A DNA stretch of 64,000 nucleotides, taken from NCBI RefSeq assembly GCF_026343335.1, contig NZ_JAPELX010000001.1:2790001-2854000 (forward strand), read 5' to 3'. The translations under genes and the position numbers were made by a program. This document shows positions 7,898 to 17,497 of the stretch, one piece after another. Source of the DNA: Streptomyces sp. NBC_00078 (GTDB taxonomy: Bacteria; Actinomycetota; Actinomycetes; Streptomycetales; Streptomycetaceae). Under the pieces are notes generated by a model. It was given only the letters and a program-made list of their open reading frames with translations. It had not been told where the DNA came from and did not search any database. The number at the start of each line of letters is the position of its first letter. Within the stretch, counting starts at the first letter, position 1.

Positions 7898-8050
7898 TCA
7901 ACTCCCCTGTCCGGCTTGCTCGTACGTGATCAATGGGGTGTTCGGCTGGTCGGGGGTCGCGTCGAGCAGCGCGACGACGCCGAGGGCGGCGCCCACGGCG
8001 AGGGCCGCGGCGGCCAGGGCGGTGAGCGTGGCGGCGAGCAGTCGTGACAT
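7898..8050 (-). CDS. Small single-span membrane/secreted protein (DUF2613-like)
   Basis: A 50-aa protein: one hydrophobic Ala/Leu-rich segment (residues 3-30) followed by a short polar tail (TPDQPNTPLITYEQAGQGS). It resembles the small actinobacterial DUF2613 proteins by size and layout. ATG at 8050 is the best start; the longer frame upstream lacks a signal-like start. It immediately precedes the PucR-type gene and is divergent from the DUF3068 gene. Confidence 0.6.
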   Translation of the reverse strand: MSRLLAATLTALAAAALAVGAALGVVALLDATPDQPNTPLITYEQAGQGS

Positions 8051-8290
8051 CGCAGGGTCAGCCTCTCTGTCCGGAGGTCGTCCCCACCCCGGTGTCCCCA
8101 ACCCCTGCCCGTCGGCCCAGTCTCGACAACCATTGACACCCCGTCAAGAGCCGCCTACGGTTCCCGGCCCATAGGCCCTGCTCGGGTCCCCCAGGACCTG
8201 CCGTTTCTCGCGGCCGGCCTGATCCGGAAGACCCGCAAGACAGGGACAGAGCGGCCCGAACTCCGTCATCCCACCCCCTGGAGTGCCCGG

Positions 8291-9277
8291 ATGCGCCGTA
8301 CAGCCTCACCTGTCTCCCTGATCCTGCTGGGACTGGGCACGTTTCTGCTGGTCCTGGCGCCGATGCTGGTCTGGTACGTCGAGCCGCGGGCCGCCGTGAA
8401 CCCGATCGACATCGACACGACCGCCGTCTACTCCGGCACCGGCAGCTACTTCGACACCGACGAGATCAAGACCGTGCACGACAAGCGGATCACGGTCACC
8501 CAGCAGGTGCGCGGCAACGTCGCGGACAGCGAGAAGAGCGGGCGGGCGGTGTGGGACGTGACGACGACGGTCGACACGGACAAGTCACTGCCGGCCGCCG
8601 ATCCGCACGACGCGCTGGAGTTCTTCCTGAACCGGTGGGTGACCGACCGGCACACCAACCAGCCGGTGCACTGCTGCAAGGAGAACCCGTACTTCGAGGG
8701 CGACGCGTATCTGAAGTTCCCCTTCGACGTGCACAAACGGTCGTACTCCTGGTGGGACAACTCGCTCGGCGACACGGTGGTGCTGCACTACGCGGGTACG
8801 AAGAAGGTTCAGGGGTACACGGGTTACCGGTTCACCGGCACCGTCGCGCCCACGAAGATCGGCACCCGGCTGGTGCCCGGCACGATCGTCGGCCGGAAGA
8901 ACACACCGCAGGTCCTGGCCGAGGAGTGGTACTCCAACCACGGCGTCGAGCTGGTCGCCGACCAGAGCACCGGCCGGGTCCTCTACGCCCAGGTCGGCCC
9001 GCGCCGCACGCTGCGCGCGCCCGGCACGAAGAAGGACGCGGTGGTGCTGCTCGACAGCCGGAAACTGGGGTTCACCACCGTGACCCAGAAGGCCCAGGTG
9101 AAACTGGCGAAGAAAGAGAGCGGCCAACTGCGCATGCTGGGACAGACGTTGCCGATCGGCGCCGCCGTGGCCGGATTCGTTCTGGCGGTGGTGGGTGGGG
9201 TTTTGGTGCTACGAGGACGGAAACGCCCCGAATCACCCGATACAGGTGGAACATCCCAGGCTCACCTCACGAAGTGA
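8291..9277 (+). CDS. DUF3068 membrane-anchored protein
   Basis: A 328-aa protein with an N-terminal transmembrane segment (residues 8-30, LILLGLGTFLLVLAPMLVWY), a large extracytoplasmic beta-rich domain and a C-terminal transmembrane helix (about 285-308). This is the layout of the DUF3068 (PorA-like) family, found upstream of glycosyltransferase genes in many Streptomyces. Together with the following glycoconjugate operon it suggests an envelope role; biochemical function is unknown. Confidence 0.82.
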   Translation: MRRTASPVSLILLGLGTFLLVLAPMLVWYVEPRAAVNPIDIDTTAVYSGTGSYFDTDEIKTVHDKRITVTQQVRGNVADSEKSGRAVWDVTTTVDTDKSLPAADPHDALEFFLNRWVTDRHTNQPVHCCKENPYFEGDAYLKFPFDVHKRSYSWWDNSLGDTVVLHYAGTKKVQGYTGYRFTGTVAPTKIGTRLVPGTIVGRKNTPQVLAEEWYSNHGVELVADQSTGRVLYAQVGPRRTLRAPGTKKDAVVLLDSRKLGFTTVTQKAQVKLAKKESGQLRMLGQTLPIGAAVAGFVLAVVGGVLVLRGRKRPESPDTGGTSQAHLTK

Positions 9278-9471
9278 CATGACGTCAGTTCTAATAAAGC
9301 CGGAAATTGTCATCCCGGTGAGTAGCCGTGGCGAATCGCTGGGCGAAAACTGTCCAACCCCACCCGAGCACAGCCCGTCCACACCCCCCGCCCATGAAGA
9401 GCTCAGTCCCCCCACAGCAAGTCCGGAAAGACACCGCTGAGTTCCGCACCCTGAGACGAGTTGGAGCACCC

Positions 9472-10623
9472 ATGCCCCAGCACGTGCCTTCCCAGCTGCG
9501 CGCCGCACACCCCTGGGCGGCGCAGCACCCTCCGGCGCTCCCCCCACAACCGCGCCGAATCGTTTTCCTTGCCCACCGGGATCTGGACAATCCGGCGGCC
9601 GGCGGCTCCGAGCTGCTGGTCGACCGGCTCGCCGAGGGGCTGACCGACCTCGGCCACCAGGTCACCCTGATCTGCGGCGGCCCGGCGGCCTTCCGGGACT
9701 ACCGGGTCGTGTCGGCCGGCGGCGAGTTCGGCCACTACCTGCGCGCCCGCTCCGCCTTCGCCCGACAGGTCGGTGAGACCGATCTGCTGGTCGAGGTCTG
9801 CAACGGCATGCCCTACCTCGCGCCCCTCTGGCACCACGGCCCCACTCTGTGCCTGGTCAACCATGTCCACTCCGACCTGTGGAAGATGCGGTTCGCTGGG
9901 CCTTTCACCCCGGCCGCGCGCATCGGCCGAAGACTCGAACAGTGGGCGCTGACCGGTGCCCAGAACCGGAGTCTGCTGGTCGCCGTCTCCCCCTCGACGG
10001 CGCACGCCCTGCGCGCGATCGGTGTCGAACGTGACCGGATCCGCGTGGTGCACAACGGGGTGGAGGAGCCCGGGCCATGTGCCGAGCGATCGGCCGAGCC
10101 GCTGTTCGCGGCGGTGGGCCGGCTCGTCGAGTACAAGCGGATCGATCTGCTGCTGAGACTCTGGGAGCGGGTGCGGCCGGTCACCGGCGGCCGGCTGGTG
10201 ATCGTCGGTGACGGTCCCGAACGGGGTCGCCTGGAGCGGATCGCCGGTCCCGGCGTCGAGTTCGCCGGCCATGTCTCCGAGGCGGAGAAGCACCGGCTGT
10301 TGTGCGCCGCCTGGTTGCTGCTGCATCCGTCCGCCGTGGAGGGATGGGGGCTGGTCGTCACCGAGGCCGCCACCCGCCGGACGCCGACGATCGCCTTCGA
10401 CGTACCCGGGCTGCGGGACTCCGTCGTGGACGGGGAGACGGGGGTGCTGGCTCACGGCGAGTCCTCGTTCGCGGCGGCCTGGTGCACGTTGGCCCTGTCC
10501 GGGCCGCGGCGGGAGGCGATGGGCAAGGCGGCGCGGGATCGCGCGGCGCGTTATCGCTGGCACCGGACGGTAGGACAGTTCCGTGCCGTCGCCGCCGAGG
10601 CGGTGAGGGGCTGGGGGCCGTGA
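9472..10623 (+). CDS. Glycosyltransferase family 4
   Basis: A 383-aa GT-B glycosyltransferase. Motifs: donor-domain AVGRLVEYKRIDLLLRLWER and VIVGDGPERGRLERIAG, and the E-x7-E element HPSAVEGWGLVVTEAATRR. The ATG at 9472 has GGAG upstream; the frame is open further 5' but lacks features. The stop overlaps the next start (TGATG). As first gene of a nine-gene cluster with an AftD-like polymerase it probably adds a sugar from a nucleotide donor to a lipid or polysaccharide acceptor; donor unknown. Confidence 0.88.
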   Translation: MPQHVPSQLRAAHPWAAQHPPALPPQPRRIVFLAHRDLDNPAAGGSELLVDRLAEGLTDLGHQVTLICGGPAAFRDYRVVSAGGEFGHYLRARSAFARQVGETDLLVEVCNGMPYLAPLWHHGPTLCLVNHVHSDLWKMRFAGPFTPAARIGRRLEQWALTGAQNRSLLVAVSPSTAHALRAIGVERDRIRVVHNGVEEPGPCAERSAEPLFAAVGRLVEYKRIDLLLRLWERVRPVTGGRLVIVGDGPERGRLERIAGPGVEFAGHVSEAEKHRLLCAAWLLLHPSAVEGWGLVVTEAATRRTPTIAFDVPGLRDSVVDGETGVLAHGESSFAAAWCTLALSGPRREAMGKAARDRAARYRWHRTVGQFRAVAAEAVRGWGP

Positions 10624-11429
10624 TGCGGCCGCGGATACGCCGTGCCCGTCCGCGCCCACGCGACGGTGGCGCACAGGGCACACCCCCGCGCCCCCGGCGG
10701 AGCACGAAAGATCCCTCCCTTGGCCGCAGCCTCGCTCTCTTCCGTGCCTTCCTGCACGAACAGGACGACCCGGACTCGTGCTACGAACTGCTGGCCCGTG
10801 ACGCGGTCGATCAGGTCGAGGCCTACGGCGGAGCCGTCGCCGGGCGCACGGTCGTGGACGTCGGCGGCGGGAGCGGGTACTTCACCGCGGAGTTCCGGCG
10901 GCGCGGCGCGCATGCCCATCTCTTCGAGCCCGACAGAAGGGAGTTGGGCGCAGAGCCTCCCGACGGGGCCGTGATCGCGGACGGGTACTTGTTGCCGCTG
11001 TCCGACGGGGTCTCGGACGTCACCTTCTCGTCCAATGTCCTGGAGCACGTGGCCGACCCCCAGACGTTTCTCAGTGAACTCACCCGCGTCACCCGGCCCG
11101 GCGGGCTCATCTACGTGTCGTTCACCAACTGGCTGTCGCCCTGGGGCGGTCACGAGTGGTCGCCGTGGCACTACTTCGGCGCCGATCGGGCCCGCGCCCG
11201 CTACCGGCGCCGTACCGGAAAGCCCGCCAAGCACACCCTCGGCGAGAACCTCTTCGCCGTGCACATCGGCACCACGCTGCGGCAGGTGCGTGCCCGCGAC
11301 GACGTCAGGGTCGTCTCGGCGCGCTCCCGCTACTGGCCGTTCCTCGCCGAGGCCGTCGTGAAGGCGCCCGGCGTGAGGGAGTTGGCCACCTGGAACCTTC
11401 TCCTCATCCTCCGGCGGTGTCCCCCATGA
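10623..11429 (+). CDS. Class I SAM-dependent methyltransferase
   Basis: A 268-aa methyltransferase with motif I VVDVGGGSGYF (about residues 79-89), an acidic ribose-binding FEPD, and the post-motif SNVLEHVADP typical of Methyltransf_11 enzymes. It has an Arg-rich N-terminus. It is translationally coupled to the GT4 gene (TGATG) and to the AftD-like gene (ATGA). O-methylation of a cell-surface glycan is inferred from context. Confidence 0.85.
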   Translation: MRPRIRRARPRPRDGGAQGTPPRPRRSTKDPSLGRSLALFRAFLHEQDDPDSCYELLARDAVDQVEAYGGAVAGRTVVDVGGGSGYFTAEFRRRGAHAHLFEPDRRELGAEPPDGAVIADGYLLPLSDGVSDVTFSSNVLEHVADPQTFLSELTRVTRPGGLIYVSFTNWLSPWGGHEWSPWHYFGADRARARYRRRTGKPAKHTLGENLFAVHIGTTLRQVRARDDVRVVSARSRYWPFLAEAVVKAPGVRELATWNLLLILRRCPP

Positions 11430-14400
11430 CGACCACGGTCCAGGCTCCCCCTCCGGCAGCCGTCCCCACCACCGCGGGTACCTCGGGTCCGCCGGAGGGC
11501 CCGCGGTCGCGGCGCTGGCCGGCGGGGTTCTGGGCCGTGGTCTTCGTGCTGTTCCTGGTGGTGCACCCGGGGCGGCAGACCTTCGACACCAAGCTGGGTG
11601 TGACGGTGGACCCGGGCGCGTTCTTCTCGGGTCTGGGGCAGTTGTGGCACGACCAGGGATCCTTCGGCGGGATCCAGGACCAGTACGCCGGCTATCTGTG
11701 GCCGATGCTGCCGTTCTACTGGCTGGCCCATGCCGTGCGGCTGCCGGTGTGGCTGGCGGAGCGGCTGTGGCTGTCGCTGATCGTGTCCGTCGCCTTCTGG
11801 GGTGCGCTGCGGCTGGCCGAGCGGTTGCGGGTGGGCAGCGGGGGTTCCCGGCTGCTCGCGGGCGTCGCGTACGCGCTGTGGCCGGTGTTCACGATCGTCG
11901 TCGGGTCGACGTCGGCGGCCGCGCTGCCCGGTGCCTTTCTGCCCTGGGTGCTGCTGCCGCTGACGAACGAGCGGTACAGCGCCCGTGTCGCCGCCCTGCG
12001 CTCGGCGTTGATCGTCCCCTTCATGGGCGGCGTGAACGGCGCCTCCACGCTGGCCTCGCTGCTGCCGGTCGGGCTGTATCTCCTCTCCCGGCCGCCCGGG
12101 CCACGTCAGCGCAAGCTGATCGCCTGGTGGGTGCCGGGGGTGGTCGTGGCGACGGCCTGGTGGTGGATCCCGCTGCTGATGCTCGGCGTCTACGGCGAGA
12201 ACTTCCTTCCGTACGTGGAGACTTCGCAGACCACGACGGCCACGATGTCGGCGACGGAGGCGCTGCGCGGGGCCGGCAACTGGGTCGCGTATCTGCACTT
12301 CGGCCAGGCGTGGCTGCCTGCGGGCTGGACGGTCGCCGCTTCGGTGGTCGTCATCGTCTGCTCGGCGCTCGCGGCCGGGCTGGGCCTGGCGGGGCTGGCG
12401 AGACGGGACATGCCGGAGCGGCGGTGGCTGGTGCTGACCGTGATCTGCACGGCTCTGGTGCTGCTCGCGGGATACGGCGGCGCGTTCGGCGCGCCCTTCC
12501 ACGGCGTCGTGCAGGACTGGCTCAACGGCGGACTGGTCCCCTTCCGCAACATCTACAAGTTCCAGACGGGACTGGCTCTGGCGCTGGTCCTGGGGCTCGC
12601 CCATGTGGTGGGCGTGGCGGCGCAGGCGCGCGGGGCCCGGCCGGTGCGCGGCCGCCGGTTCGCCCCGCTGGTCGCGGCGGCCTTGATCCTTCCGGGCCTC
12701 GCGTGGCCGTACCTCAACGGCTCGATCCTCAACCCGGGCTCCTTCCAGGAGCTGCCCGCGTACTGGAGGACGACGGCGAGCTGGCTGGAGAAGTACTCCC
12801 CCGACTCCCGCGCCCTCGTCGCCCCCGCCACCTCGCACGGCCTCTACACCTGGGGCTCCCCCATCGACCAGCCCCTCGACGTCCTCGCCAAGTCCCGCTG
12901 GGCGCAACGGGACTACGTCCCCTTCGGCACTCCGGGCAACCGGCGCGCGATGGACGCGGTCGAGGACGCCCTGGCCTCCGGCAGTGACGTCCCGGGCCTC
13001 GCCGACTACCTGAGCCGGGCGGGCCTCTACTACGTCGTCGTACGCAATGACCTGGACCCCGACCAGATCGGCTCGGTGCCGACCACGACAGTGAAGCGGA
13101 CCCTGGAACAGTCGGGGTACGTCCGGGTGACGGGCTTCGGGCCGGTCATGACCGGCGGCACGATCGCCCATGACGCGCCGCTCCAGGTGGAGGGGCTGTA
13201 CCCGCGGCAGCGGGCGGTGGAGATCTACGAGCCCGCCGGCAAGGGCGTACCGAGGCCGGGACAGGCCCGTCTGCTGCCGGTCGCCGACACCGCCGTGGTC
13301 TCCGGCGGCCCCGAGTCGCTGCTCCCGACGGCGTCCGAGCTGCGCGGCCGGGCGAGCGTGCTGACCGGTGACAACCACCCCGGGCTCGGCTCCCCGCCCC
13401 TCCAGGTGGTCGGCGACGGGCTGCGCCGCGCGGACACCCGGTTCGGCCTGGTCGACGCCAACACGTCGTACACCTACACGAGTTCGGAGCGGAACTCGCC
13501 GGACGCCGTGCAGGACCCGGGCGAGAAGCCGCACCAGATCCTGCCCACCGAGGGCCTCGGCCACCAGACGGTGGCCCGGCTGCGCGGCGCCCGCTCGGTG
13601 ACGGCCTCCTCCAGCGGCAACTGGCTCTTCCACCTCCCCCAGTACGACCCGGTGAACGCCTTCGACGGCAATCCGGAGACTGCCTGGACGGAGGGCGCGC
13701 CGGACTCGGCGGACGGGCAGTGGCTGCGGATCGGCCTCACGGACACCTACGACATGCCGTCGTCGTTCGAGGTGACGCCGCTGCCGCAGGAGAGCGTGCG
13801 GTCGGCGGCGACGAAGGTGCGGGTGGCGACCGAGAAGGGGTCGAGGACCAGTTTCCTGCGGCCGAACGGCCAGACGCAGAGCATCAAGGCACCGGCGGGC
13901 TCGACGAGTTGGATGAAGCTGACGATCGTCGACTCGGTGTCCCGTCGCTCGGGCCTCACCGGCGCGGGCTTCTCCGAGGTCCGTCTGCCGCATGTCCAGG
14001 TGACCCGGCTCCTGCGGCTGCCGACCGACGCGGACGCAACGGCCGGCTCGGACGCCGCCGCCACGATGATCTCCCTGCACCGCACCCCCGACCCCACCGG
14101 TCTCTCCGCCACCGGCACCGAGGCGGGCCTGCACCGCCGCTTCTCCACGGCCGCGGCGGGGACGTACGAGGTGAAGGCGAGTGCGGTGCCGGTGGCCGGT
14201 GAGGCGCTCGACAAGCTGCTGTACGAGGTCGCGCCCGACCAGCGCAACCGCATCGTGGCGACCGCCGACTCGACGGCACCGCTCGGTGCGGGTCTGTCGG
14301 CGCGCAACCTCACCGACGGGGACCTGACGACGGCGTGGATCGCGGGCGACCGGCCGACGATCCATCTGCGCTGGAACGGCAAACTGCCCGTCGGGGAAGT

Positions 14401-15871
14401 GGTGTTGGCCCCGGCCGGCGGCCTGTCGAGCCGTCCGGCCCAGGTGGACATCAGCTCGCCGGGCGGCTCGACGACCGCCGGCGTCGACGAGAACGGCGTG
14501 GTCCGCTTCGACCCGATCACCACGGACCGCATGGACATCACGATCACGCAGACCGCGCCGCTGACCCTGCACAACCCGGTCGCCGACGAGGACCTGCAGC
14601 TGCCCGTGGGCCTGACCGAGGCGTACATCCCGGCACTGGACCAGTACCGGACGCCGCAGCCGAGGAACTCCCGCACGTTCTCGCTGCCGTGCGGGCAGGG
14701 GCCGGACGTGGCGGTGGACGGCGAGCTGTACCGGACGAGCGTGCAGGGGACGGTACAGGACCTGCGGGAACGCCGGCCGGTGGACGTCACGCTCTGCCAA
14801 CGAGGGCGCGCCGACAACGCGTTGGACCTGGCGGCGGGCGCACACCGGGTCGAGGCCGGGGACGCCGGACCCCTCCCGCTGACGGACGTCACCCTCACCC
14901 ACGGCACACTCACCGAACCCACGGCGGTGGAACGCCGGTTGACGGTAAGGGACTGGCTGGGCGACCGCCGGGAGGTGACCGTCGGCTCCGGTGCGGCCAT
15001 GTACCTGACGACGTACGAGAACTACAACGACGGCTGGAAGGCCACCCTGGGCGGCAAGGAGCTGACCTCGGTCCGCCTCGACGGCTGGCAGCAGGGCTGG
15101 CGGATCCCGGCCGGAGCGGGCGGCACGGTCAAGCTGTCGTACGAGCCCGCGACGACCTACGAGGGCGGGCTGATCGGCGGGGCTGTGGGGCTCGCGGTCC
15201 TGGTTGCCCTGGTCGTGTGGAGGCGGCGCGCACCGAACCCCGACCCGCCGCAGCCGGCTGCGCCGCTGCCGGGGCTGTGGCTCGGCACGGTGGTGCTGAC
15301 CGCGGTGGGCATCGTGATCGCCGGGTGGTTCGCCCTGCTGGTGCCCGCGCTGGCCTTGCTGGCGTACCGACGGCACGCGCCGCTCGTACCGATCGCGTTC
15401 GTGGCCCTCGCGGGGGCCGGGATCGCGGCGGCGACGGGGGCCGGCGAGCCGGTGGGCGCGGGGCATGGTGCGTTCGGTCACGCGGCCCAACTGCTGGCGT
15501 TGACAGGGCTGTTCGCGGGTGTGGTGAGCGTGCGGGAGCCGGACGAGGGGCCGGGGGCCACGGCAGTGCTGCCACCGGCGGCTGCGACCGGCGCTCCGCC
15601 CGGCTCCGAGGCACCCGCACAGTCGCTGCCGCGCCGGATGCGCGGCGCGAGGGGGCCGCGGCCCCGGAGCGAGGACGTGCGGGGGGCCGAGGGTGAGCCC
15701 TCCGCCCCGCGCCCCGACACCGGACCGACCCTCTCGGCCCGGGGCCCCGGCGGACCGGGCCCCGGCTCACCCACCGCCCGCATCCCCTCCCGCACACCGA
15801 AGCCCCCGCCCGCACCGCGCGAGCAGACACCGGACCCGGACCCCGACAGCGGAAGGGGTGACCCCAAGTGA
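11426..15871 (+). CDS. AftD-like alpha-(1->3)-arabinofuranosyltransferase family protein
   Basis: A 1481-aa membrane glycosyltransferase of the DUF3367/AftD family. Multiple transmembrane helices fill residues ~25-440, followed by a large extracytoplasmic part with two discoidin-like (F5/8 type C) segments (about 711-790, with NAFDGNPETAWTEG, and 955-1015, with LTDGDLTTAWIAG), then further C-terminal membrane helices (1250-1360) and a Pro/Arg-rich cytoplasmic tail of ~110 residues. In mycobacteria AftD transfers arabinofuranose from decaprenyl-phospho-arabinose to arabinan; Streptomyces lack that arabinogalactan, so the acceptor here is unknown. Starts at an ATGA overlap. A carbohydrate-binding role of the discoidin-like parts is inferred. 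Confidence 0.85.
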   Translation: MTTTVQAPPPAAVPTTAGTSGPPEGPRSRRWPAGFWAVVFVLFLVVHPGRQTFDTKLGVTVDPGAFFSGLGQLWHDQGSFGGIQDQYAGYLWPMLPFYWLAHAVRLPVWLAERLWLSLIVSVAFWGALRLAERLRVGSGGSRLLAGVAYALWPVFTIVVGSTSAAALPGAFLPWVLLPLTNERYSARVAALRSALIVPFMGGVNGASTLASLLPVGLYLLSRPPGPRQRKLIAWWVPGVVVATAWWWIPLLMLGVYGENFLPYVETSQTTTATMSATEALRGAGNWVAYLHFGQAWLPAGWTVAASVVVIVCSALAAGLGLAGLARRDMPERRWLVLTVICTALVLLAGYGGAFGAPFHGVVQDWLNGGLVPFRNIYKFQTGLALALVLGLAHVVGVAAQARGARPVRGRRFAPLVAAALILPGLAWPYLNGSILNPGSFQELPAYWRTTASWLEKYSPDSRALVAPATSHGLYTWGSPIDQPLDVLAKSRWAQRDYVPFGTPGNRRAMDAVEDALASGSDVPGLADYLSRAGLYYVVVRNDLDPDQIGSVPTTTVKRTLEQSGYVRVTGFGPVMTGGTIAHDAPLQVEGLYPRQRAVEIYEPAGKGVPRPGQARLLPVADTAVVSGGPESLLPTASELRGRASVLTGDNHPGLGSPPLQVVGDGLRRADTRFGLVDANTSYTYTSSERNSPDAVQDPGEKPHQILPTEGLGHQTVARLRGARSVTASSSGNWLFHLPQYDPVNAFDGNPETAWTEGAPDSADGQWLRIGLTDTYDMPSSFEVTPLPQESVRSAATKVRVATEKGSRTSFLRPNGQTQSIKAPAGSTSWMKLTIVDSVSRRSGLTGAGFSEVRLPHVQVTRLLRLPTDADATAGSDAAATMISLHRTPDPTGLSATGTEAGLHRRFSTAAAGTYEVKASAVPVAGEALDKLLYEVAPDQRNRIVATADSTAPLGAGLSARNLTDGDLTTAWIAGDRPTIHLRWNGKLPVGEVVLAPAGGLSSRPAQVDISSPGGSTTAGVDENGVVRFDPITTDRMDITITQTAPLTLHNPVADEDLQLPVGLTEAYIPALDQYRTPQPRNSRTFSLPCGQGPDVAVDGELYRTSVQGTVQDLRERRPVDVTLCQRGRADNALDLAAGAHRVEAGDAGPLPLTDVTLTHGTLTEPTAVERRLTVRDWLGDRREVTVGSGAAMYLTTYENYNDGWKATLGGKELTSVRLDGWQQGWRIPAGAGGTVKLSYEPATTYEGGLIGGAVGLAVLVALVVWRRRAPNPDPPQPAAPLPGLWLGTVVLTAVGIVIAGWFALLVPALALLAYRRHAPLVPIAFVALAGAGIAAATGAGEPVGAGHGAFGHAAQLLALTGLFAGVVSVREPDEGPGATAVLPPAAATGAPPGSEAPAQSLPRRMRGARGPRPRSEDVRGAEGEPSAPRPDTGPTLSARGPGGPGPGSPTARIPSRTPKPPPAPREQTPDPDPDSGRGDPK

Positions 15872-16014
15872 GCGCACTGGAACACCATGCGCGCGCCGAG
15901 AGCCCCGCGCGCCCTCCGGGCCACAACTCCTTCCGCGCCGCCACGCTCCGGCCGGCACCGCTCCAGGACGCGCAAGGACCGACGACCACCATGGGGAGGG
16001 GCGACCTCGAATGA
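15868..16014 (+). CDS. 48-aa relay micro-ORF duplicated from the next gene's start
   Basis: A short frame, GTGA-overlapped with the AftD-like stop and ATGA-overlapped with the acyltransferase start. Its N-terminus (SALEHHARAESPARPPG) is a diverged copy of that of the following protein (TALEHPARAGGPARSPV), and the DNA around both starts is duplicated too (15,851-15,910 against 15,993-16,050). It most likely arose by tandem duplication of a gene start and now carries ribosomes across the gap. A biological role for the peptide is unproven. Confidence 0.45.
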   Translation: MSALEHHARAESPARPPGHNSFRAATLRPAPLQDAQGPTTTMGRGDLE

Positions 16015-17399
16015 CCGCACTCGAACACCCCGCGCGTGCCGGGGGCCCGGCTCGTTCGCCGGTTCGTATTCCGTTTCCGGTCGTCGACGAGGTCGCCCGG
16101 CACTGCATCCAGGAGGAGGAGCCGGAGACGGTTCACATCGAGGTGCATCTGCCGGGGCGGCTGGACCGGGACCGGCTCCGTGCCGCGTTCGTCGCGGCAT
16201 TGCGTCGCCATCCGCGCATCCTGATGCGCGAAGCCCCAGGTCACTGGTATCGGCGGCGCTACGAATGGGAGTTGACAGGCGGGCCGGACGCGGAGGTGGT
16301 GTCCTTCCCGCCGGGGGGCCGGTGCGCGTTGCGGGACGCGCGGACGCGGGCGCTGACGAGTGCCCCGCCGCTGTCCCTTTCTCCGCCGGTACGCCTGGAG
16401 GTGGTGGAGGGGGCGGGCCCTGCGGAGGGCAGCGAGGCGACGGACGCCGTCGGTGTGCCGCCCGGGAGGCACGACGGCCCGCAACCGGGCCTTTCCCGGG
16501 GCACCGTCCTCTTCCTCACCATCAACCACACCGCCCTGGACGGCCCGGCCTGTCTGCGTGTCCTGGCCACCGCGGCCGAGCTGTACGGAGGCAGGGACAA
16601 CTCCCCCGCAGCACCCCCCGTACGCACCACCGACGCCCCCCGGGACCCCGGCGACTCCCCCTCCAACTGGTCCCCGCCCGCCCGCGTCGCCCCCGGCACC
16701 CCCGAGCCCTCCCCAGGCAACGGCATGCTCGTCACCGAACTCCCGCTCCCCCACCGCCCGAAGGGCTCCCCCTACACGGTGAACGACCAGCTCATGGTCA
16801 CCACCGCCCTCACCATCGCCCACTGGAACAGAGAACACGGCGCCCGCCCACGCCCCCTTCGCATCACCATGCCCGTGGACGACCGCCCCCGGGACGCCAC
16901 CATGCCCATCGGCAACGGCACCCGTCTGGTCGAAGTCACCTTCAGCACGCGGGAGTTGGCCGCCCACGCCGTCGCCGACATGCCCTCCCTCCTGCGCGGC
17001 ACGGCCATCCGCACCCGCGCCCTGAAATCCCTCCCCCGTCCACAGCTCGGCCACGGCGCCGCGCTGCTCACCGCGCCCGTCACCCCCGTGGCCTGGCGCG
17101 CCGCCCTCACCCGGGGCCTGCGCAGAGCCGCCGCGCCCTGGACGTCGACGACACTCCTCAGCAACATCGGCCGCATCCCGTACCCCCTGGACTTCGGCGA
17201 GGAGGCGGGCCGCGCGCACGCGGTCTGGTTCTCGGCGCCGGCCCGGATGCCCCGCGGCCTGACCGTCACCACCGCGTCCACCGCGGGCCGCCTCCACCTC
17301 GCCCTGCGCTGGTCCCGCGCCCTGCTCAGCCACGGCGACGGGGCTCACCTCCGGGACCTGTTCGAGCACTACCTGCACTCCACGGAGGTCACCCCATGA
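16011..17399 (+). CDS. Condensation-domain-fold acyltransferase
   Basis: A 462-aa protein of the CoA-dependent acyltransferase/NRPS condensation fold (PapA/WES-like). The active-site motif appears as INHTALDG, i.e. the canonical HHxxxDG with the first His replaced by Asn but the catalytic His and the Asp-Gly kept; the DFG-type latch region near residue 380 reads LLSNIGRIPYPLDFG. No carrier or adenylation domain is attached, so it is a stand-alone enzyme, probably acylating a glycoconjugate made by its operon neighbours. The N-terminal 17 residues are duplicated in the preceding micro-ORF. Confidence 0.75.
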   Translation: MTALEHPARAGGPARSPVRIPFPVVDEVARHCIQEEEPETVHIEVHLPGRLDRDRLRAAFVAALRRHPRILMREAPGHWYRRRYEWELTGGPDAEVVSFPPGGRCALRDARTRALTSAPPLSLSPPVRLEVVEGAGPAEGSEATDAVGVPPGRHDGPQPGLSRGTVLFLTINHTALDGPACLRVLATAAELYGGRDNSPAAPPVRTTDAPRDPGDSPSNWSPPARVAPGTPEPSPGNGMLVTELPLPHRPKGSPYTVNDQLMVTTALTIAHWNREHGARPRPLRITMPVDDRPRDATMPIGNGTRLVEVTFSTRELAAHAVADMPSLLRGTAIRTRALKSLPRPQLGHGAALLTAPVTPVAWRAALTRGLRRAAAPWTSTTLLSNIGRIPYPLDFGEEAGRAHAVWFSAPARMPRGLTVTTASTAGRLHLALRWSRALLSHGDGAHLRDLFEHYLHSTEVTP

Positions 17400-17497
17400 C
17401 CACCGCCCCCACGCTCCGCCCCCTCGGCATCGGCCGCGACCCACACCTCCGCCCCTGGCCCCGAAGCCACCCGCACACCACGGAGGTGGCCCCATGA
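17396..17497 (+). CDS. 33-aa relay micro-ORF duplicated from the next gene's start
   Basis: A short frame that begins in an ATGA overlap with the acyltransferase stop and ends in an ATGA overlap with the methyltransferase start. Its first residues, MTTAPTLRP, repeat those of the following protein (MTTTPTLRP), and the upstream cacggaggt Shine-Dalgarno block is duplicated as well (17,380 and 17,479). The arrangement mirrors the 48-aa relay frame upstream of the acyltransferase. Confidence 0.45.
   Translation: MTTAPTLRPLGIGRDPHLRPWPRSHPHTTEVAP

Noticed and set aside
9290..9470. Possible riboswitch in the leader of the GT4 operon
   Set aside because: The leader is AT-richer than its surroundings but I could not fold or match any known riboswitch class by eye.
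11330..15490. 1386-codon open frame antisense to the AftD-like gene
   Set aside because: Arg/Pro/Gly-rich composition without motifs; it is a by-product of high third-position GC in the real gene on the + strand.
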